Source: Gemmatimonadota bacterium (GTDB lineage: Bacteria > Gemmatimonadota > Gemmatimonadetes > Longimicrobiales > Gaopeijiaceae). From it: a stretch of DNA of 41,137 nucleotides. Location of the stretch: contig JAJDXM010000047.1 of assembly GCA_022823225.1 (NCBI GenBank), forward strand, positions 1 through 41,137, in the 5' to 3' direction. Under the pieces are notes generated by a model, which was not told where the DNA came from, did not search any database, and saw only the letters and a list, made by a program, of their open reading frames with translations. Position numbers and translations under genes: made by a program. Positions 33,661 through 41,137 of the stretch are shown piece by piece; position 1 is the first letter of the stretch; every line of letters begins with the position of its first letter.

Positions 33661-33715
33661 CCAAGCGGCAGTCGATCGCCAAGCGGCAGTTCGAGTGCCA
33701 ACGGCAGTCGAAGCG

Positions 33716-33732
<17 letters not shown>
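33661..33732 (+). repeat. Four tandem ~18-bp repeats upstream of the TPP riboswitch
   Basis: Units (33661-33678, 33679-33697, 33698-33715, 33716-33732) share CCAAGCGGCAGTCG with changes. A small plus-strand frame (33558-33752) would read them as repeated KRQ residues and stop inside the riboswitch. The last unit borders or enters the riboswitch. Confidence 0.6.
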
Positions 33733-35652
<1,920 letters not shown>

Positions 35653-35669
35653 ACCGCCTCAACGGATCG

Positions 35670-35855
35670 GGCGGCCCGTGGACAAGAACCCTCCGGCATT
35701 CGACCGGCGATGCATCCGGCCGCGACGCTTCGCCCCAGGGCTGCGCTCTGCGTTGCTCCTCAGCCCAATAGCGCCGCTATTGGCCCCTCGTCGCGCCTTG
35801 CCAGCCCGGCGCCTCGCCGCTCTCGGTGGTCGGGCGGCTTTATTCACGGACTGCT
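35670..35855. mobile_element. MITE-like element (copy 2)
   Basis: It shares long blocks with the inverse complement of 21752-22000: CGGCGATGCATCCGG, GCGTTGCTCCTC, the hairpin CCAATAGC-GCC-GCTATTGG and CCTTGCCAGCCCGGCGCCTC. Ends are GGCCCGTGGACAAG (left) and TTCACGGACTGCT (right), degraded relatives of the copy 1 termini. About 60 bp present in copy 1 between the two halves are missing. The right end codes the last residues (ISAVRE) and the stop of the PIN toxin on the minus strand. No transposase is encoded. Confidence 0.65.
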
Positions 35856-36262
35856 GAGATGTCCACGGCCCGAACATGTCCCGCCTCGGAGTACGCCAGG
35901 ATCTTCCGGTCGGCGGTCAGCAGCGGCACCTTCAGGTGACGCGCAGTGGCGACGATGAAGCGGTCGGCGGGGTCGGCGTGAAACTCTCCCGGCAGGCGCA
36001 CGCTGTCGATGGCTATGGCCGGTTCAATCGGGATGAGCGTGACCCCTGGCAGGGCGAGAGCCTGTGCGATCCACGCGCCGACCTCGCGGCCGAGCCGCAA
36101 CCGTCGGCGTTCCACCAGCAGCGCGACTTCCCAGGGCGTGATCGCCGACACCGCCACCCGATCGGTCTGAACCGTTTCCTCGATCAGGCGGGACGCGCTC
36201 GTGCCGAGCCGCCCATCGCCTTCGACGGCCCAGATGAGCGCGTGCGTGTCGAGCACGATCAA
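35840..36262 (-). CDS. vapC: PIN-domain toxin, VapC type
   Basis: The 140-residue toxin starts with TTG at 36262 in a TTGA overlap with the antitoxin stop; there is no ATG at the right place. Acidic PIN residues are D5 in IVLDTHALIWAVEG, E46 in SAITPWEVALLVE, D97/D100 in ADPADRFIVATA and D117 in LLTADRKIL. The last six residues and stop codon lie in the inverted end of element copy 2, so insertion seems to have replaced its original C-terminus. It is the partner of the Phd-type antitoxin upstream. Confidence 0.85.
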   Translation of the reverse strand: MIVLDTHALIWAVEGDGRLGTSASRLIEETVQTDRVAVSAITPWEVALLVERRRLRLGREVGAWIAQALALPGVTLIPIEPAIAIDSVRLPGEFHADPADRFIVATARHLKVPLLTADRKILAYSEAGHVRAVDISAVRE

Positions 36263-36498
36263 CGGAGGGAAGCCCACTCGGAGGGGTCGGCAGCGGGCCC
36301 GAAGGGATCGTCGTACGCCAGAACCGTACCTGCCATCGCGCCGATTATTGATTCGGATCGAGCCTGTTCGGGCATGGGCGACAGTATGGCGACGGGACGG
36401 CCGCGGTTCGTGATGGTCAAGGGCTCGCCGTCCCGATTCATCTGCTTGATCAATCGCAGGCACCGGGCCTTGAACTCGGCCGCGCCGACGCTCTTCAT
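36259..36498 (-). CDS. Phd/YefM-type antitoxin
   Basis: The 79-residue protein begins MKSVGAAEFKARCLRLIKQM and has LTITNRGRPVAILSPM, the Phd/YefM N-terminal DNA-binding fold; the remainder is an acidic tail for toxin binding. ATG 36498 has GGAAGA eight bases upstream and fits the family start, so I reject an ATG at 36561 that would place the operator inside the gene. Autoregulation through the dyad at 36521-36540 is expected. Confidence 0.87.
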   Translation of the reverse strand: MKSVGAAEFKARCLRLIKQMNRDGEPLTITNRGRPVAILSPMPEQARSESIIGAMAGTVLAYDDPFGPAADPSEWASLR

Positions 36499-36520
36499 CG
36501 GAGTCTTCCGTTTCTCGTAG

Positions 36521-36540
36521 TGTACATGTCCAAATGTACA
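36521..36540. promoter_or_regulatory. Perfect operator-like dyad TGTACAT-N6-ATGTACA
   Basis: This 7-6-7 inverted repeat lies 23 bp upstream of the antitoxin ATG on the minus strand. Its position and symmetry match the autoregulatory operators of phd/yefM-type pairs. Confidence 0.6.
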
Positions 36541-36638
36541 CTTCATTGCGTCGCGCCACAACGGTCGCTCGCAAGAGCGGTTCGAAGTAGAATGGAGCAG
36601 GAGGCGCCAGCCACACCGATATCAGAGAAGGCAGGACC

Positions 36639-38033
36639 ATGAAGGCACCAGTACTCCCAACCCGACTTGCGGTTGTGCTCGCGCTGTCCCCGGGCGCCTG
36701 CGAGCCCGGCTTCTCCTTCGACCCGGCCACCGAATCGGTGATCGTCGGCGCCCGGGTGTGGGACGGTACGGGCGCGCCGCCCACCGGCCCGGCAGTCGTC
36801 CAGATCTCACAGGGCCGGATCCTTGCCATCGATCCCGTGATGGACTTCGCCGGTGCGGCGGGCAGGACCGACACGATGCGGGTCGCGACCCACATCATGA
36901 CGGACGCGTTCGAAGCCGGGATCGTGCCGACCCTGACCAGCGGCACGTACCTCATTCCCGGCCTCATCAACACGCACGGGCACGTCGGCGGCACCTGGGT
37001 TCCGGGCACCGGCGAGGAGTACGGGGAATACGCCTACCGCGAACTGGAACGCTACGCCCGGTATGGGGTGACGACGGTGGCAAGTCTGGGTGGCGAGCGA
37101 GGGGCGTTGTTCGACTTGAGGGAAGCCAGCTGGGGTGAGGGCGGGAATGCCGACGCTGCCGGCGCCGGAGAGACCACGCCTCCACCCCGCGCGCGCGTCC
37201 TCGTGTCCGGCCCGGTGGTGACCGGGTCCACCCCCGAACAGGCCGCCGAGCGGGTGGATGCGGCCGCCGCGATGGGTCCCGACTGGATCAAGATCCGCGT
37301 CGACGACAACCTGGGCACGACGCGGAAGATGTCCCCCGAAACCTACGCCGCCGTGATCGCGCGCGCCGGCGAGCACGGCCTCCGCGTCGCCTCGCACCTC
37401 TTCTACCAGGAGGACGCGAAGGGGCTGCTGCGCGCAGGCACGGGGATGGTCGCGCACAGCATCCGGGACGAGGCGGTCGATGACGAGACGATCGGCCTCC
37501 TCCACGAGACCGGAGTGTGCTATGTGCCGACGCTCACCCGGGAGGTGTCGACGTACGCGTACGGAGGCCGCCCGGACTTCTTCGACGACCCGTTCCTGAT
37601 GGCGGACATCGATTCGGCGCAGGTGGAGACGCTGAGTGACCCGGAGCGGCAGGCGCGGGTGAGGGCGTCGGGGGCGGCGGAGGCGTACGGGCGCGCGCTG
37701 GAGGTGGCGCAGGCCAACCTGGGGCGGGTGTCGGAAGCGGGCGTGCCGATCGCGCTCGGAACCGACTCGGGGCCGCTCGGGCGCTTCCAGGGCTACTTCG
37801 AGCACATGGAGCTGGAGTTGATGGCGGAGGCGGGCCTCACCCCGCTGCAGATCCTGCGTTCCGCGACGGGGGTGGCCGCCGAATGCCTCGGCAGGGACGA
37901 CATCGGCACGCTCGAGCCGGGCCGCCGCGCCGACATGGTGATGTTGCGGGACAACCCGCTCGAGGATGTGGCCAATCTGCGCGAGATCTGGGGCGTGTGG
38001 GTGGGGGGGGTGCGGGTGGAGCGCGGGGGTTAG
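36639..38033 (+). CDS. Secreted metal-dependent amidohydrolase, lipoprotein
   Basis: The protein has a lipoprotein signal (MKAPVLPTRLAVVLALSPGAC, C21) and the amidohydrolase fold. Metal-binding motif: H113 and H115 in NTHGHVGG; probable bridging lysine K218 in WIKIRVDD, H253 in VASHLFY, H273 in VAHSIRDE and D376 in ALGTDSG. The C-terminal ending DIGTLEPGRRADMVMLRDNPLEDVANL is the typical imidazolonepropionase-like part. At 464 residues it matches periplasmic imidazolonepropionase-like hydrolases of unknown substrate, perhaps a peptide or lactam. The ATG has AAGG/AGGA upstream. It precedes the FAD oxidoreductase by 113 bases, which contain a PIN relic. Confidence 0.88.
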   Translation: MKAPVLPTRLAVVLALSPGACEPGFSFDPATESVIVGARVWDGTGAPPTGPAVVQISQGRILAIDPVMDFAGAAGRTDTMRVATHIMTDAFEAGIVPTLTSGTYLIPGLINTHGHVGGTWVPGTGEEYGEYAYRELERYARYGVTTVASLGGERGALFDLREASWGEGGNADAAGAGETTPPPRARVLVSGPVVTGSTPEQAAERVDAAAAMGPDWIKIRVDDNLGTTRKMSPETYAAVIARAGEHGLRVASHLFYQEDAKGLLRAGTGMVAHSIRDEAVDDETIGLLHETGVCYVPTLTREVSTYAYGGRPDFFDDPFLMADIDSAQVETLSDPERQARVRASGAAEAYGRALEVAQANLGRVSEAGVPIALGTDSGPLGRFQGYFEHMELELMAEAGLTPLQILRSATGVAAECLGRDDIGTLEPGRRADMVMLRDNPLEDVANLREIWGVWVGGVRVERGG

Positions 38034-38069
38034 GCCGAATCCGCGACAACGGATCCGGCGTCAGAGAGA

Positions 38070-38140
38070 CCGGGATGCAGAAGCGGAATCCGCTGGCGCC
38101 GGCTCCGGCGGTAGATCGTGAAGTCGCGGTCCAGGGTGCT
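38070..38140 (-). pseudogene. Relic of a PIN-toxin C-terminus
   Basis: The minus strand reads STLDRDFTIYRRSRRQRIPLL, which matches LTLDGDFRIYRRSGRQSVPV at the end of the intact PIN toxin encoded at 21999-22421. No start, no other PIN motifs and no antitoxin are present. It is sandwiched between the amidohydrolase stop and the FAD oxidoreductase start, so the oxidoreductase start at 38147 begins just after the relic. Confidence 0.6.
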
Positions 38141-38146
38141 CCGTCC

Positions 38147-40708
38147 ATGACACCGGCCCGCATCCCACCCCCGAGGGCCAAAGTCGCCGTCATCGGAGCC
38201 GGCATCGTCGGCAACTGCCTGGTCGAGCACCTGGCGCGGCTCGGCTGGGACGACCTGGTCCTGATCGACAAGGGCCCGCTCCCCGACCCCGGCGGATCGA
38301 CCGGCCACGCGTCCAACTTCATCTTCCCCACCGACCATGGCCGCGAGATCGCGCTGATCACGCTGGAGAGCCAGCGCCAGTACGAAGCGCTGGGAACGAA
38401 CACGACCTGCGGCGGAGTCGAAGTCGCGCGCACCGAGGAGCGCATGGAGGAGCTGCGGCGGCGGATGACCTCGGCCAGGGTCTGGGGGATCGAGAGCGAG
38501 CTGCTGACGCCGGCGGAGGTGGCCGATCGCGTGCCGTTCGTCAACCCGGAGGTGATGCTGGGTGGTTTCTACACGCCCAGCGTGTCGGTGGTGGACTCGG
38601 TGAGGGCGGGCGCGATCATGCGGGAACGGGCGCTGGCGCGGGGGGTGCTGACGGTTCTCGACGAGACGGAGGTGACGGGTCTCGAAGTGGAGCCCGTGCC
38701 GTTCGGGCGCCCCCGGATCCGGGCTGTCTCCACGACCCGCGGGACGATCGAGGTCGACCACGCGGTCATCGCTTGCGGGGTCTGGAGCCCGCGGGTGGCC
38801 GCGATGGCCGGCGCCACGATCCCGCTTACCCCGGCGGTCCACCAGATGGCCGACTTCGGCCCGGTCGAACTCCTGCTCGCGACCGGCAACGAGATCGGCT
38901 ACCCCATCGTGCGCGACATGGATTCGTTCATGTATGAGCGGCAGAGCTACGGCGCGATGGAGGTGGGTTCGTACGCGCATCGCCCCATCCTGATGCGCCC
39001 CGGCGACATCCCTTCCATCGCCGAGGCGGAGCGTTCCCCGACCGAGATGCCGTTCACGGCCGGCGATTTTGCACCACAGCTGGAACACGCGCACGAAATC
39101 ATGGGCGAGCTCCTGGCCGGCACCGAGATGGAGTACGCCGTCAACGGTCTCCTGTCCCTCACGCCCGACACGCAGCAGCTGCTGGGCGAGACCGCCGAAG
39201 TGGCCAACCTCTGGTCGGCGGCGGCGGTGTGGGTGCGGGAGGGTCCTGGATCGGCGCAGCTCATCGCCGAATGGATGACATACGGCTACCCGCGCCTCCT
39301 CGACCCGCACGGCTCCGATGTCACCCGCTTCCAGCCGCACGAACGCACGGGCCATCACATCCGCGCGCGCTGTCGCGAGCACTTCCCCAAGACGTACGGG
39401 ATCGTGCATCCGCGAGAGCAGTGGGAGTCGGCGCGCGGAGTGAACCGGTCACCCTTCCATCCGCGCACGGAGGCGCTGGGGGCCGAGTATTTCGAGGCGC
39501 GGGGATGGGAGCGGCCGCAGTGGTACGCCTCGAACGAGGATCTGGTGGCGCGCTACAGGGTGCCGGACCGCCCGCACGAATGGGACCGCCCGCACGAGTG
39601 GGATCGCCGCTGGTGGTCCCCGATCATCAACGCGGAGCACCTGCACCTGCGCGAGAAGGTGGGCGTGGTGGATCTGGGCGCGTTTCAGATCTTCGACGCG
39701 TCGGGACCGGGGGTGGTCCGGTACCTGGAGGGGTTGACGGTCAACGAGTGCGACCGGCCGGTCGGCAGCTCGATCTACACGCCGCTGCTGACGCCGGACG
39801 GGGGTTTTCGCGCCGATCTGACCATCCAGCGGCTCGCGTCGGATCGGTTTCGCGTCGTCACCGGGGTCCTGGACGGGGCGCGGGACGCCTTCTGGTTCCG
39901 CAAGCACCTTCCGGCTGACGGGTCGGTGCACTTCGAGGACCGGTCGTCGGCGCTTTGCACACTCGGGGTGTGGGGGCCGGATGCGCGTCCGCTGCTTGCC
40001 AGGATCGCGGACAGCGAGCTCGGCCAGCGGGAGTTCCCTTACGGCACCGTCCAGCACGTCCTGCTCAACGGCATACCGGCCACGATGCTGCGGATCTCCT
40101 ACGTGGGCGAGAGCGGCTGGGAGATCTGCACGCGAACCGAGCACGGACTGGCCCTGTGGGACGCGATCCGGGGGGCGGGCCGCCATTTCGACCTGCGCCC
40201 CGTTGGAATCGGCGTCTATGGCACCACGGGACGCATGGAGAAGGGCTATCTGCTGATGGGTTCCGAGCTTACTTCCGAGTACTCGCCGGTCGAGGCCGGC
40301 CTCGGGCGCCGCCGGGTGAAGTCAGCGGACTTCATCGGCAAGGCCGCCTACCTGGAGGCGCGCGAACGGGGGCCGGCGGCCCGGATCTGCACGCTCACCA
40401 TGGACGACCACGCGAGCCCGTCCGGGTCCGGCATCGCCCGCTTTCCCACCGGCGGAAACGAGCCGATCCTGACCCTGGACGGCCACCGCATCGTGGACTC
40501 GCTCGGCCGCGAATCCCGGGTGACCTCCGCCGGCATGGGTCCGTCCTTGGGCAAGTACCTGCTCATGGCCTACCTGCCGGTGGAGTACGCCCGGGTCGGC
40601 GAGCAGCTCCAGGTGATGTACATGAACGAGTGCTACCCTGTCACCGTCGCCGCGGTCGGCGGGAGCACGGCGCTGTTCGACCCGGCGGGGAGCCGGATGA
40701 AAAGCTAG
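38147..40708 (+). CDS. FAD-dependent dimethylglycine/sarcosine dehydrogenase-like fused to GcvT-type domain
   Basis: The 853-residue protein combines a DAO-type FAD domain (VAVIGAGIVGNCLVEHLARLG, residues 13-33) and a C-terminal GcvT-like aminomethyltransferase (from about 470, VGVVDLGAFQIFDASGPGV, SYVGESGWEICTRTEHG and GKAAYLEARERGP). H54 in GGSTGHASNF corresponds to the histidine that binds FAD covalently in dimethylglycine and sarcosine dehydrogenases. The enzyme would oxidise an N-methyl amino acid and pass the one-carbon unit to tetrahydrofolate. Within it the hexapeptide DRPHEW is duplicated in tandem. ATG 38147 is preferred because upstream is a PIN relic; ATG 38075 lies in that relic. 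It may use N-methylated amino acids from osmolytes. Confidence 0.9.
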   Translation: MTPARIPPPRAKVAVIGAGIVGNCLVEHLARLGWDDLVLIDKGPLPDPGGSTGHASNFIFPTDHGREIALITLESQRQYEALGTNTTCGGVEVARTEERMEELRRRMTSARVWGIESELLTPAEVADRVPFVNPEVMLGGFYTPSVSVVDSVRAGAIMRERALARGVLTVLDETEVTGLEVEPVPFGRPRIRAVSTTRGTIEVDHAVIACGVWSPRVAAMAGATIPLTPAVHQMADFGPVELLLATGNEIGYPIVRDMDSFMYERQSYGAMEVGSYAHRPILMRPGDIPSIAEAERSPTEMPFTAGDFAPQLEHAHEIMGELLAGTEMEYAVNGLLSLTPDTQQLLGETAEVANLWSAAAVWVREGPGSAQLIAEWMTYGYPRLLDPHGSDVTRFQPHERTGHHIRARCREHFPKTYGIVHPREQWESARGVNRSPFHPRTEALGAEYFEARGWERPQWYASNEDLVARYRVPDRPHEWDRPHEWDRRWWSPIINAEHLHLREKVGVVDLGAFQIFDASGPGVVRYLEGLTVNECDRPVGSSIYTPLLTPDGGFRADLTIQRLASDRFRVVTGVLDGARDAFWFRKHLPADGSVHFEDRSSALCTLGVWGPDARPLLARIADSELGQREFPYGTVQHVLLNGIPATMLRISYVGESGWEICTRTEHGLALWDAIRGAGRHFDLRPVGIGVYGTTGRMEKGYLLMGSELTSEYSPVEAGLGRRRVKSADFIGKAAYLEARERGPAARICTLTMDDHASPSGSGIARFPTGGNEPILTLDGHRIVDSLGRESRVTSAGMGPSLGKYLLMAYLPVEYARVGEQLQVMYMNECYPVTVAAVGGSTALFDPAGSRMKS

Positions 40709-41137
40709 GAGCTTGCTTCGCGCGCCTGGGACGCGCCGTCACCTCCTTCCCCCCAGAGGCAGACCATCGCCCAGGCCCAGTCGATGGGTTCGCCCCGCCA
40801 CAGGGAGCCGCCGGTCGAGGGGCCGATGCCGGTCTGGCCGTGCCAGCGAGCCAGCCCGAAGTCCGCTGCCGGTGCCGCGGCGGCATCGCCCGGCACCAGC
40901 CCGCCGATGTACGGAGTCACCGGCACCACGGGCATGCGCACGCCCAGCGGGTTGAAGAAGTGCGGCACTCCGCGCTCGTCCATCTCCACCCGCCAACCGC
41001 CTTCGTGGACCGCGCGGTGATGGAAGGGACAGAGCAGCACCAGGTTGTCCATCGCCGTCTCTCCGCCGTGGGCCCAGTGGGCGATGTGGTGGGCGTGGGT
41101 GCGCAGGCGCGAACCGCAGCCGGGGAAGCGGCATCCG
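40705..41137 (-). CDS. HNH endonuclease of the DUF222/13E12 type, partial
   Basis: The frame runs off the right edge. It shows the HNH core near its end: CRFPGCGSRLRTHAHHIAHWAHGGETAMDNLVLLCPFHHRAVHEGGW, with zinc-binding cysteine pairs and the H-H, N, H catalytic set. These sequences sit at the C-terminus of DUF222/13E12 repeat proteins. The tail after this, about 95 residues, is proline-rich and low in conservation. The stop overlaps the FAD oxidoreductase stop by four bases. The N-terminal part is outside the window. Confidence 0.85.
   Translation of the reverse strand, partial: GCRFPGCGSRLRTHAHHIAHWAHGGETAMDNLVLLCPFHHRAVHEGGWRVEMDERGVPHFFNPLGVRMPVVPVTPYIGGLVPGDAAAAPAADFGLARWHGQTGIGPSTGGSLWRGEPIDWAWAMVCLWGEGGDGASQAREASS

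Noticed and set aside
36579-36590. tRNA T-loop-like GGTTCGAA matches
   Set aside because: Matches at 31066 and 36577 have no acceptor stem or anticodon arm around them. I found no tRNA in the window.
35840-37009. A long 389-codon minus-strand gene ending in the PIN toxin
   Set aside because: The part above 36262 is antisense to the antitoxin region and amidohydrolase. The TTG at 36262 in a TTGA overlap is a better toxin start.
38030-39409. A 459-codon minus-strand frame
   Set aside because: It is antisense to the FAD oxidoreductase, except for its first codons, which encode the PIN relic noted separately.

Overview
The window is GC-rich chromosomal DNA with dense, short-spaced genes on both strands. 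Three secreted 6-bladed beta-propeller proteins (two of them lipoproteins; two carry the GREGEGPGEF-type blade motif), three PIN-domain toxin-antitoxin pairs and several Rpn-type nuclease relics make a Gemmatimonadota-like genome the best guess. That is an inference from gene content; the window contains no rRNA or marker set to prove it.

Left part (1-16 kb): an accessory, defence-rich and decaying region. A minus-strand operon (4271 to 43, running off the left edge) encodes a DndA/IscS-type cysteine desulfurase, a DUF4007 protein and a P-loop ATPase, which matches the order of an SspABC(D) DNA-phosphorothioation system; the PAPS-reductase-like sspD would lie just outside. Directly upstream is an HNH endonuclease with a possible modified-base reader domain. 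Beyond these come a small lipoprotein, a gene frameshifted at a CG-dinucleotide tract, three Rpn (PD-(D/E)XK) copies of which all are damaged, two intact pRiA4b ORF-3 family genes plus a fragment of a third, and a UvrD-like helicase whose catalytic motifs II and III are altered.

Middle part (15-29 kb): aromatic amino acid genes in convergent orientation (pheA prephenate dehydratase, aroF DAHP synthase), beta-propeller proteins, a voltage-sensor-type potassium channel, an AAA/DUF4143 ATPase, a HEAT-like secreted protein, a vapBC pair, a streptogramin-lyase-like propeller protein, and a type III glutamine synthetase divergent from an ATPase/DUF234-like protein that has lost its nucleotide-binding motifs.

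Right part (29-41 kb): metabolic genes. There is a two-subunit aconitase X, a small lipoprotein, an M14-type carboxypeptidase, two more PIN toxin-antitoxin pairs, thiC under a TPP riboswitch, a secreted amidohydrolase, a fused FAD-dependent dimethylglycine/sarcosine dehydrogenase-GcvT protein, and the end of a DUF222/13E12-type HNH gene at the right edge.

The most unexpected structure is a pair of related 190-250 bp elements (21752-22000 and 35670-35855) with terminal inverted repeats and a conserved CCAATAGC-N3-GCTATTGG hairpin. Both lie at the 3' end of a PIN-toxin gene, and each supplies or abuts that gene's stop codon.
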